Positions 25,730-37,300 of a stretch of DNA of 64,000 nt are shown one piece after another. Numbering within the stretch: the stretch's first letter is position 1; every line of letters starts with the position of its first letter. Under the pieces are notes generated by a model. It was given only the letters and a program-made list of their open reading frames with translations, did not search any database and had not been told where the DNA came from. The stretch lies in the NCBI GenBank assembly GCA_016165875.1, contig JABBOT010000003.1:28042983-28106982 (forward strand), given 5' to 3'. The position numbers and the translations under genes are program-made. The stretch is from Acanthopleura granulata. Lineage: Eukaryota; Mollusca; Polyplacophora; Chitonida; Chitonidae.

Positions 25730-26100
25730 TTCTCTTTCATTAACTAGCGGTAGTTTGCTGCAGCTGTCCGCATTAACAAGAAATCATAAGGGGACGATTT
25801 TAATTAACCCTCTTCCCCCTTGACATTTAGTGTTTAACTTATGAAACAGTGTACAGCGTAATTAAATAATTACCTCATCCTTACTTGTACAACAGGTACC
25901 CTATCAATGACAGTCGCGCGCACCGTGCTTGGACCTCCTGTGACGTACTCTTAGGTAGCCAGTCCTTCTCTCAATATAATACGCAGGCCTCTCACTGGGA
26001 ATTCGGCACCATAATTGTAGGGTTAATTTAATCCCTAACTCTTTAAAGGGTATCACCGGAAAGTTTCACCTCACTCTATGATCAGATAATAAACCTTAAT
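25730..26100. promoter_or_regulatory. Enhancer-like block 2.2 kb upstream of VGLL2
   Basis: Dense in homeodomain-type sites (TTAATTAACC, GTAATTAAATAATTACC) and E-box-like CACCTG/CAGGTA/CAGCTG sites, in a stretch with no open frame. It sits on the 5' side of the likely VGLL2 promoter. This is a motif-density call only. Confidence 0.22.
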
Positions 26101-27182
26101 TAAATAAAACTTGATTTACAGATGCATATAGGTGCGTATGTGAAATTCGTATCCCTATTATTTCACCTAAGTATACATTTTTTTCGTGTCTTGCTTTAAT
26201 CTAATGGTAAAAAGTTACCTTGCATGTTCAAAAACTGAAATTGTGCATACAGCATTACTGCACTTTTAATATACAAGATGCAACGGCCATCCTTTGGATA
26301 TTTATGAATGTGTGGCACGTTTACGTCGTTAATGTACAACACCTGTTAACTTTTGTTTCCAAAATCAATATTTACTCTCCGTCAAATCACAAACTAAAAG
26401 TCCAGAAGTACGTGAGATAAATTTACATTATAACTACATGTATTTATAGTGTATTTATTTATATCATAACTCGATTCGATTAATGAGCGTACTTCTGTTT
26501 GAAACATTTGTGGAATCCGAAATCCTTAGAAGGAAGTTACACGTTTATTAATATGAGGTGAAGAGGAAAACTCAAACCAATGTACATGTAGGTGAGTTTG
26601 ATATTGTTATTGAAGTCAAAGCTGCAGATGTGCATATTGATGAAAGTGGCATTCATAATGGTTTGGCATTGCACAATTTTAGTTACATAACCTTTTTTAA
26701 GGGATTGGTGATCACAACACCGTGACCATCACAAATTTGCGGTTGTCTCCCTTTTCTCTATCAAGTCGGCCTTTTCTCCACGGGTTTACAGCTCGGCGGA
26801 CATTATTCCAAATCATCTATATAGGTGTAGCTGCTTTTAAGGTTAATTTACCAGTAATACATGTACAGATATGTCATTGCTGTCATGCACATATTTTAAA
26901 ATGGACACCGTTAATATTTTATTCTTATTACAACCTGTAATGTTTTGGCTGTAGAAATTACTGCTGTATCACTACATACAACAACAACTGTAACAATGTG
27001 TCTGATTTCTGTGTTGCAAAAAGGACACATTTAGGGTGTTGGTGATCTATAGACTGAATAGCCCTGGCCATATGTAAATATTAGATGCTATTTGTATTAT
27101 TCGTGTTTTGTTTTGAAGTCAAAAATCCAAAAGTGATTCTACAAAATATGTATGTTATATTGGAAATAACACACATATTGCA
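26101..27182. other. Gene-poor flank upstream of VGLL2
   Basis: AT-rich, with no repeat or convincing open frame seen. Confidence 0.5.
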
Positions 27183-27305
27183 TTTGCCGTGGCAGAGTGG
27201 TTGATGTCACTAGCGTCACATGAATAACACACTCACAGTGACCTTTGGACCCTATTCAGTTAACCATTGCGTTATAAGACGTAAACTGACTTCCTCCGGT
27301 GCAAT
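27183..27305 (+). mobile_element. SINE relic with tRNA-like head
   Basis: GCCGTGGCAGAGTGGTTGAT resembles box A of a Leu/Ser-type tRNA and of the SINE heads at 18.15 and 56.4 kb. CACTAGCGTCAC and CACAGTGACCTTTGGACCC occupy the anticodon and box B positions, and CTGACTTCCTCCGGTGCA resembles the start of the SINE body. It is too decayed to be certain. Confidence 0.4.
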
Positions 27306-27959
27306 TCTTCAGTCCTGGGCGAGGCCCACAGTTTCGAGTCGGCAGTTAACGACTCAATTTTGAAGGAAACACAATCACGGCGATAGAGTTTCAAAAACCA
27401 TTCTCAGTTTGGCAGGGAGAACATTTCTAATGACACATGTTTGTTTTCATGTGAGGCCCTATCCCACTTGTCAGTCGGAGTGAAAAAAATAGTACTCCGG
27501 AAAAGTCAGTCGGAAAAGTTGAAGTTTAATGCCCTGAAAATGTGACTAATAAACGGTGGTCTAACTACTGAGTGATTCTGTAGTTCGGTGTCAAGGGCCC
27601 GAGGTCCCTGTGGGGCACTGGGATACGAAATACCCTATGATTCAGTCCCTGCCATCGCAAACTCATAGCCCGAGGGAAAAGAGTGGTACCCTACACCCAG
27701 CCTTTCCCGTGAGACACACAGCTTAGACACAGCTTAAACACAGTCCAACAACATCCAGTACATGTTTGTGTTGTTACTGACTGTACACATGCATGCCGGA
27801 GTATAAACATGATGAGATCAGACCAAACATACAACAGAATGAAACCTGCAGGCTGAACGATATCAAGTAGACCAAGGGCCAGATATATCATTAAAACATA
27901 GTTACTGATAGAAAATGTCTGGCTAATGAGGAGAATGTGACTAAAGTACATATCAGGGG

Positions 27960-28263
27960 TGCTCATAAAGTGCCGTTAGAGGAGAATCCAATTGTTTCTT
28001 GGCACCGCAGGAGCCAAACAGACATGCGCCCTGCATCCTACGCGAGCCGGCATGCCAGCTGATTGGCAGATATTGATAATTCGTCACGCGGCTAGCTCCG
28101 CCCATATCTCCCCTTGTGTTGTCAATCAAGATAGATAGTTTAGCAGATGCAGCGAGGTTGTGTTCAACCCGCCTACCGCATGCCGGAGTTAGAAAAGTGG
28201 TGTGATGCTAGGAGACAGTAGCAGAAGTTATCTCGGGGTTTTAGATCGAGCCCGCGTTTTACC
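27960..28263 (+). promoter_or_regulatory. Likely VGLL2 promoter and 5' UTR
   Basis: Relative to its surroundings this stretch is rich in CpG dinucleotides. It contains an E-box CAGCTG (28056-28061), an inverted CCAAT box (ATTGG, 28062-28066), a GC-box core CCGCCC (28098-28103) and a TCAATCAA Hox/PBX-like site near 28131. No consensus TATA box is obvious; CATAAA at about 27965 is weak. The cap site is not determinable. The call rests on position and base composition. Confidence 0.55.
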
Positions 28264-28341
28264 ATGACGGGAGTTGATGTGATGTATCAGCCTTATGCAT
28301 ACCCGGCCTATTTCCCGTACCAGCGGCACTTTGCCGACCAG
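28264..28341 (+). CDS. VGLL2: VGLL2 coding exon 1 (residues 1-26)
   Basis: Encodes an N-terminus starting MTGVDVMYQPYAYP and ending HFADQ. The DVMYQ stretch matches what I recall of the start of vertebrate VGLL2. The exon ends in phase 0 at CAG, followed by the donor GTATAC at 28342. The ATG context is ACCATGA, a good animal start, and the first in-frame stop upstream is TAG at 28219-28221, so the protein does not extend further 5' within this exon. The exon may begin further upstream as 5' UTR; the cap site cannot be read from sequence alone. Confidence 0.9.
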
Positions 28342-31300
28342 GTATACCACACTTGATTGTTCACAATACAGCTCACGTAATTCTTGCCTCCCTTGTCTTG
28401 ACCTCTCTTATAACTGTTGACTTTGTATTTTTCTCTTTAAATAGATTTCCTTTCTTGACTTCTTTTCCGCTCATTATAACCCATTGCTAATCTTTCATGA
28501 AGATATGTAGCGTCTGGTGCAGACAGCTAAACGCATAGCTGACAAGCCGAAAATGTCTGGCTTCTTTAGCTGTTCCTTCTTGTGGGCTCGCTGGCTGTTG
28601 TTGTTTCTTACGTTAGGTATTTCGCACAATTGTCACTGATAGTATCGCCTGCATACCCCAAATAGTCCGCTCTTATGAGCCTCTACCAACTTATGCATTT
28701 CAGAAATTCGGCGTCCAAAAAATGCAGGAGCCGTTGGATTCCGTGAATTACTCGTCGAGTACAAGTGTTCCGCGCGGCAAAGAGGACGATCTGGAGAAAG
28801 AGACCCAACCAAAGGACACTCAGTACCTCAACGCTAACTGCGTCTTACTTACATACTTCTCTGGCGATATATCCAGTGTTGTAGATGAACATTTTACCAG
28901 AGCACTGAGCCAACCCAGTAGCTATTCTGCTGATAGCTCAGGAACAAAATCACTCTCATGGAAAGGTATGTTGTTTGATTCGCCTGTGTGATTAACTTGT
29001 ACGATTTACCTATTCCGGCCAGTTTCAGGTGTCCAATTTGCCTGCTTCGGCCAGTTTCACCATTCCGATTTACCAGTTTGATTCACTAGCCCTGTTTCCT
29101 GTTACGACCAGTTTCACGTGTGCGATTTAACGGTTTGACTCACTTGTCCAATGTGCAGGCTGTTTGTTCAACTTTCCTCAGTGGCTGACACACCTCTGTG
29201 ATTCAGTTGTCCGATTTAACTGTTTGATTCACTTATTATGTTGTTAGCATATATCGTAAACCTTTGCGAACTTGGAGAATCAGGTGACATTTACCTGATG
29301 ATTCTTACCTGTATGGTCATGTCTTCGCACGGCATGGTTTATGATTGATGTGACAGTTGATGTAAGATGTTTGCCAAAGAAGTGTTAAGCCTTTATGTAT
29401 ACTTTCCACTTAAATGTAAGAATTCTATTATGTCCAAATGTTTTATGAAACTGCCACATCAAGTGTTTTTTTATGATTACTGATCTTGTCAAATTCACAT
29501 GCATCCAACGCAAAGGTTTTTAGAATTATTTACTGATATACAATTTGCAAAAAATATTGCGTCTCCAATCTTTGTGTACACTTCGTGTTAACATTTCGCG
29601 TGAAGGATGACCATGGACAATCAGGCGATTATGAAAGTGTGCGGTCACCATGCCAGTTGCCACGGAGCTATTATACACACGCTTCAAAAGATAAAGCTGA
29701 TAATTATTCCGAATATTCGTTAAAGCCTCTGTGCATTTAACAATGTATTGGACAGATTAAACAAGCACGACTGTGTGTTGTCAATAACAATGCCTTGGCA
29801 ATAACAAAGTCATGGTGAGACATATGGTCACTGGTGCTACGCTCGTGAAACGGTGTCATAGCCAAGTTTATACAAGGCAAGATCATGTTGAAAACCGGAA
29901 CTGGCATAGAGGGTCGGAATGTGTTTTAAACATTCGTGGAACAAGCTGTGTGTGGAATGGGCTTGTGTGTAAACCATTCTTTAATTGTATATTTACTCCG
30001 ATCAAATCCATCTCCCCGATTTTGCCCGTAGTCTCGTGCCGTGTCAATCCAAAAAAAAAAGGGAGAAAAAAAGACGAAGTCTGCTTCTATTATGAACATA
30101 TCATGAAAGACAAAAACAAGGGGAAAATATTATCTTACTGAAAATTGTTTAACCTATGACTTTAGAGGAAACGCCAAGTATACCAGTTGTCATACAACGT
30201 ATCGTTCACTGAAAGTTTGCCCGTTGTTGAGCCTTACCCTCGCGCGCTGTTGTTGTTGTCACATTGAAAAACCTGTATGGCTTCTTGAGTTTTTGCTTTG
30301 TATCTAATAGCTGTCTCAGCCGTTAAAACTAACTTATTTTGAAGCGAACCTGTAAGCTGTAGGTATGATGGAATGCCCTGGACAGTTTCAGCCTGAGCCT
30401 TTCGACGAGGCATCTCAATACCGCTGGGGTTCTCTTCGTGCCGCTACCGTTAATCATTCGGTGAAGATTCGGGGAGTAGCAGACGACACCCTGTGAACCA
30501 GGAGAAACTTTAGAAATGGTGTGAAAGTGAATCCTTGACAGCCTGTAGCGTTAATAAAACCCCCTGGACGAGATATGGACTGAGCATGGCATCTGTTAAA
30601 GTGGTCATGTCAGTTCACGAGTTGTGGCCGTGTACTCAGGCTTGTTAAATCGCAATTTGGTGCTGTAAGAAGGGTGTTCTATACGGCTCAAACTCTCTCT
30701 TTCTGGGGCTGTTCTTGAACCGAACAGCTGTTGTTCGCACGGACATTTGGTCTCAGTTAGACCAACTCGGACACTTACGACTTGGTCCCCTCTCCCTCAC
30801 CCCCTTTACCTAAAGACCGGCCACTAAAAGCCATTCCTCCATTCCATCCAGTTTTTCACCCTGTTTTCCTTGCTGTCTAGAAAATCTAATTTTTTACAAG
30901 CAGAGTATATATCGGCGCCCACTTTACAACATCCGTATAGTTCAATCCGACCAGCTTCTTACAGAAACCGGACAGGCTTTTTCTTGTATTTTTTTAGATG
31001 AGAGAGAAAAACAAAACAAGGTCTAACCGTGGAAAAAACTTGGAAACTTTCCCACGCCGAAATGTCTTGAGTGAGATTAGACGAGATTTCCTGAGTTTAC
31101 ACGTCGCTGTAGGACAAATAGCCTGTGATAGGGAGACCGAGGCCGTACAGGGAGGCTGGAGTAAGAGCCCCATCGATTGCCCGGGTTTTTAGCTCCGCGT
31201 GCTGCTCTAGTTAAGTCAACACAACTGTTTGTTACTAGACTACCTGAAAATCTGCGAGTATCTAAAAATTAACTGAAGCATTAATGGAGTGAAAAACGTG

Positions 31301-34300
31301 TTATTTTTTTCTGCTGCGATTTTTTTGCATTGTTTTCACTTTTCTTCGACTTGTCACGGTTGAGCACCTGCAGGTTAAGCCCTTTAAACGCGTCCGTTCT
31401 CTAGGTGCCGGGTGAACATGGGGGCAGCGGGCCAACATCTCACCCAGGTTCACCCTCCCGGCGCACATGGTTTACGGCCGAGCTGTCGGAATTACACGGG
31501 GTAACTTTATCACTGCCGGTCTGCAGTTAGACAACTAGATCATCAACATTGTGGCTGGAAACGGACTAAAATAACCCATCGCTAAACAGCTCTGAGTTTC
31601 GGAGAGTTACCGAATGTACAACCAGAGAGCTCTCTGTACAGAAACAGTCTCCTTAATAGCTTGACAATAAATATCAACTTCTTAGTACGGTGTATTATTA
31701 CGTTATTTCGGAACAAAACAAGAGAGCTTTTGGCCAAATTTGATGAATCAGTTTGTGTGAATTCAGAGGATGGGTTTAAAAACAACTGGCAAATTAAACA
31801 ACTAAAATAATCTATTGTTAAACAGCTTCCAGTACTGAGTAGCTATAGGATATACAACAGAGAGTTCACTTTCCTCCAACAGTCTTCTTAATTACTTGAT
31901 GATAAATATTAACACCTTCGTATCATTAATTATTATATTAAATCGGGAGGGCTTTTCTCAAGATTTGATGAAACCACAAGGACGAATCCAGACGTTTAAA
32001 ACAACTCCCAAATCCAGCAAAAGGATGCAGTTTTGTTGTTATAATGCCTATCATAATTACAGACGTTTACATGCTGGTATAATTTCCAATACACTGCATG
32101 ATATCTTCATATAACATACAACAACTTTCTTTTCAAGAATATAAAGCAGTCATAACACTTTCCGATTTCAGTTGTGAAAGACTGTGTAAGACTCGAGTAT
32201 CAATTGTATTAAAGTTCTGCTCACTGGTCTCAAGTATTCTGTATCTTATTTTTATTACGCCAGTCGCACCACCTGCGTCTGTCAACCAATCAGAGTTCAA
32301 GTGACAATTAACTCCGGTACTGTTTTCAAGGCGGAAGTCTGAAGTGGTCTGCTTCAGGAGCCGTGTTGTTAGGCGTCGCCTCATTTGTACATCCCTAACA
32401 CCCTGCGGTGCCAAACGATTCTGTAACACGGGTTCAACAGTTAACAGCTTAACGAAGAACCTATTTTCCTTTCTTGTACTTTTTTCAAAGTTACTGTCGT
32501 AAATTTCCTAGAAAAGTACGAAAATTACCGCAAGGATACGAAAAAAATGAAATAAGTAATCTTAAAAAATCCTCGAATTTGAAAACCGAAACTATATTTT
32601 AAAGTGCTCAACAGGTGTGTAATAGTACCCAAATGCCAAGTTTTGGGGTAGAGGGTAGAGGGAGGGAGAATTCATATGCAGGGAGAATGCATAGGCATAT
32701 ACCTCCGTATACATAAATATACTTAAATACATGGCATACAACAACCAGGCCGACGTATAGACTCCAGTCGGACTCCGTGAGTGGCATGTTAGCCACTGTG
32801 GTAAACTTGCGTAGTACTCCGCCTTTCTGCCGGACATGAGTGAAGTGATAAGAAAAGGCTAATATGTTACTGTGATATGTACTGAAGGCGCTGACGGCCG
32901 GTCGGGCCTCTAGTCGCCGGCAGCCAGCTGGAGGATGATCCCAGGGATTGGCCGTTAGCTCAGTTGGCCGCGTCCCGAGGATAAAGCCAGATATATTGTG
33001 ATAGTTCAGAGATAGCGACCACCGGTTGAACATGCTCACCAGATAAATCCGGGCACCGTCCGCCGCGAGACCGTTACACCTGTATCTCATTTCCGAAGAG
33101 CCGACTTGTATTACCTTATATCAAACCGAAAGTGAAAGGTGTCCCGTTACAACATTTGTAATGCTTGAATAAGCAAAGATAAAGCGTTTGAATGATTGAA
33201 TGGTTATGGCACAACCCTTCATTGACAAGATTAAAGCGTTTGAATGTAACATGGATTTTATATGAGTGATGAATAAATTTATTTGATCACGGCGTATTTG
33301 AACATTTCCAGCAGATTTGGATTATAAATCATGTACACGTTGCTCAAAGACATACCTTGAATATATCTGATAAATTACTTCTATTTTTTCGAGAAAACTG
33401 GATTAGACCAGCATGCGGTCTCCCAGTGTCCATGCACAACCAGTATCTGTTGTACATTGCATAACAGGAACTACTCGTGTTTTCTCCCCAAATAATGGCC
33501 CCGATCGCTGGTAAAGGTATGGCATAATGATACTGCCCTTGTGGTCAACCCATCGTTTTAGCCAGCACGTTCTTGTGCAAGGTGCAGCTCTAGGTCTGAC
33601 AAAGGACTGTGTGTGGTATGTCAACTCTGTGTCTGTCCGTGTCAGCCGCCGACAAATCACCTACTCCATTGGGTAATGGGTCTCCTTAATTGTTTCTGAG
33701 ACCATCGGGGCGGTTTAAAGGTAAAACAAGCCACAGACCCTCTCCGTTAGAGCTTAACTTTTATTAACTAAACAGACGTACATGGCTGGCTGGCTGGCTG
33801 GAGGTGGACTGTGCAATCAACGGGCTGGGTGAACACGGCATCGTACGTGTTTCTTCATCGAATCACCAAGACAATTATCACGTATCTAAATTCAGCGAAT
33901 AGAAATTAAACGCCATTTTATAAGACGATTTTATCTTCCTCTAGTGGCATATATTCAGTGCACTATTTGGTGTATGAACGGATTTCATCTGTACACACGT
34001 ATTTTCAATACAAAAGGTTACTCGCAAACAGAGACTTTTTGACTGGAAGGATTTTGTTTGAGTTACTTATCACTTGGAATTTTTTATGGCTTAACTTAAC
34101 CTGGAATTTTCTATCCTTCTACAGGTTATCACTTAAATATTTTTACTTCTACCTAGTCATTCTAATCAAGGTAGAGTCAATCTGATTGTGTTTAAGCTGA
34201 CCTCAAAATTGTTTTTTATATGACTGGAGAGCTGCATAGTAGATGTTTAATTTTATACTTCTTAAGAAGAATGTACTGTAATCGTGTGGTGAAAAGTTTT

Positions 34301-37300
34301 TAAACTGGCTGTGTTAAAGATTGAAATTAAACATTAATATCAATGCGTTTTTGTTTTCTTGACATCGCAAGTTGAAATTAACTTCCCAAAAATTTAATCA
34401 AACATTCATCATGTAGCTTATTCTGTTAAGGTTACCAATTTCGCAGTACATATCTGTGTAATGTTAACAGATGTATTTTTCATATTTTCTCAGATTCCTC
34501 CCCGATGTCTCAGAGAAATTTCCCTCCGTCGTTTTGGAACAGTGCGTACCAAGCACCTCCGTCAACGTTACCTAGTACACATCACGACTTGCAATTTACG
34601 CCGGACCCTTATATAGCCACTTCAATACACGGACTTTCGGGACTTCATCACCAAGATCCTTGGCATTATACGATATCCTCACAGACTCACGGCTATCCTC
34701 ATAGATCCATGCACGACTTTGCGTATTCGACGATGGCCACCCCTAGTAGATACAATCCCCATTATGGTTCTTTACTCATGCAACCGTCAGTGTCGGCGGG
34801 GCGCCTGGGTGGATGTGATATGACGAAACCGTCCGAATCGTGGAGTTCACGTTATCATCCTGACCATCGACTGGCATCGGAGTTTTCCTCGAGAGCTCAT
34901 CTCGATTCAGGAATATCAGGTAAATATATTTACCACAGATAGCAGATATTAAATAAGATATTCTCACTATAGTCATAGATTCAATGGTCAGTTGGTGTGA
35001 TTGCATTTTTGTTGGGGCCTGACATATGCAACCTTTCTGAGAAAGGTCTCATGTAGGGATATATTTCTTGGTTTGAGCGAGAAAATTCCGTTACCATATA
35101 AGGCTGTGTATGTTTTCTTCCACACAGAGTGTGTCAGGTTATTATGATTCCATAAAGGAAAAGAAATTCCAAGTTTTATCAACATGCATGCCCGTTTGAA
35201 ACACTCTCGAAGGTTTAAAAAATCTTCACTGAAACAGTATTTGTATCAAATTTCTTTAAGTCAGATGAGTTTTGTTCATAAAATGGAAAGATTTTCTAGA
35301 AGTTTAACTCTCTGCGTAAAAGCTTTCTAAAATGTCAGTATACAGATCAGACAGCTGCAACCACAGAAATGAACACAATGATCTGATAATGGAAAATAAT
35401 TTTCTGTTACATTTTGATCCCGACTCAGTCAAAAGAAGATCACTCGAAAACCATTCCCTTCAGGATTCAGTCATCGAATAAGTTTTGTGACTAAAAAATC
35501 AGGTCAAATAAAAACAAGAGAGCATCATGATTTTGGTGTTTCTAAGCCGACTCGTCAGTCCTTAATTGATATGTTAATTTTAATTCGCGGTCCTCTGAAG
35601 CGCTCACTGAATGCACCCTACCAGCTCGAGGTCAAATTCAATCCAGTTCTTCAACATGTCAAGCTGTCACGATTATATCGGTTCAGTGGTGTAAAGCGTG
35701 TGCTGCGAAGATGGGGATGAGGTATAGACAAATGTGAAGGAGGTGAGGGGCGGGGGGGGGGCAGGCTATAGGGTGAGGCGAAGCGTGCAAAGCGTGCCAA
35801 TATATGTAAGGGGTTTGTATAAGGGCTTACATGTACGAACGATCCATGCGAACAGTCCATCTATGTCAGGAGTCAAATACAAATCAAAAAGGGGACAAGT
35901 TGCTCGATTTTTCTTGTTTCTGACCATAATGAAAGGAAATGTGGAAACTGATGAAAATAATAAGATATTTTCTAACAATAATTCAATTTTCCCTGTAATA
36001 TTAGTATGTGACTTATTCCAAATAAAACTTCGCCACAAGTGTGGGAAATGTTGCCCAAGTATCATTAAGTACATAATCACTCATTCGAACAAACCTAAAC
36101 CTTTTTAAAATAATTAATAAATTGTATACAAGAGTTTGCTTCTGCCCATGACTGATATGGATTATTATCTATTATTGAGTGTAATAAACATAATAAAAGT
36201 TGTCAACAGTCCACGCGTATATGTCAAACGAATGTTGGTTGATATGTTGACAGTTCCCTTTTATGTCATGTAAGTAACATCTATGATTCGTTACATGTGT
36301 ATGGGGCTATACGTCTCAAATTACGAATATTTGCATCTTTATACATCTTTATGTCCATCAAATTATCGACTCAAATATTTTCTGCTCATATTAATTAGGA
36401 GACAACAATTTTCAACTGATTTATTTGAAAAGGAGAAAGTAAGATGCAGATCTAGTATACATGAAAGCCTGAGGAACCCGAACGAACGCGTGATTAAATA
36501 AATAGGTAGGAGTAACATATTATACGCTCAGAGATAATCATCTGTTACCGCGAAAATTATGATAGCTTGTGTGCAAGCAATTTCATGGAGCAGTTCACAA
36601 AATTCCCTTATGTTTAGAGATTGTCTATAGAGAATTGTATATAGTGCTATGTGTTGTGAGACCAAAATATACAGAAAGAAAGAAGCAGTGAAATATATAT
36701 AATTATATATTCAAAAAAGTATTCTTTTTCTATTCTCTTTGATAGTGTGTGTATTTTCAACATTCATGTAAAACTATTCCTCACTTTACTTACATAAACA
36801 GCACATTTATTAAATATCCTGATCTCTACCTTAAATTCATGCCTTTATATACAGAAAGCCTGTTTCCTCCTTTATGTATATGCACAAAGCTGTTCCCTTC
36901 GCGGTACTACTATATGTCTCATAATAGTGACGAACTGGGATGAAGAGGCGTATAATAGCTCGAGAAGGCACAGTTTTGTTTTGGCCAAAAAAACTTTATT
37001 TTTACAAAGAACTCTGACTATTTTACCACATCTCTCGTAATATTTAGCACCGTGTGTTTTCACTATACACTATCAGCCATGCTGGGCTAGGATATCGTAT
37101 TTTACCGTTTCTGGTTTTTTAACGTCGTATTTTTTCTCCCTCCATATGCCAATCAAATGAGGGCCTGTATGGCTTTCTGTTATTTTTTCTCGCCCCATCT
37201 GGGTTGCCTCTCAGGGGTCTATACCCTGTTTTTTCCACACGGAGCCATGTAAAAAAACTCAGCTAATTTGGAAACGAAGACTCCGTCTGGAGAAAACGAC

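Larger units (their letters stand above)
28966..34493 (+). other. VGLL2 intron 2 (5528 bases)
   Basis: GT-AG intron in phase 1. It contains an imperfect minisatellite at its 5' end (28975-29240), a close pair of TEAD-type CATTCC motifs (30832-30845), a diverged 236-base tandem duplication (31565-32025), a tRNA-like relic near 32945-33070 and a short (CTGG)n run at 33782-33802. Open frames of 64-160 codons occur but none resembles a known domain. Confidence 0.9.

Noticed and set aside
27691..27966. 91-codon minus frame, hydrophobic, divergent from VGLL2
   Set aside because: Hydrophobicity follows from T-rich sequence; no signal peptide pattern, splice site or family is recognisable.
32945..33070. 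Possible tRNA gene (GGCCGTTAGCTCAGTTGGCC)
   Set aside because: Box A is good, but the box B region (GGTTGAACATG) and the stems do not fold as a tRNA; at most a relic.
32608..33090. 160-codon minus-strand frame within VGLL2 intron 2
   Set aside because: No domain, includes a tRNA-like relic, and lies antisense inside an intron; treated as chance.
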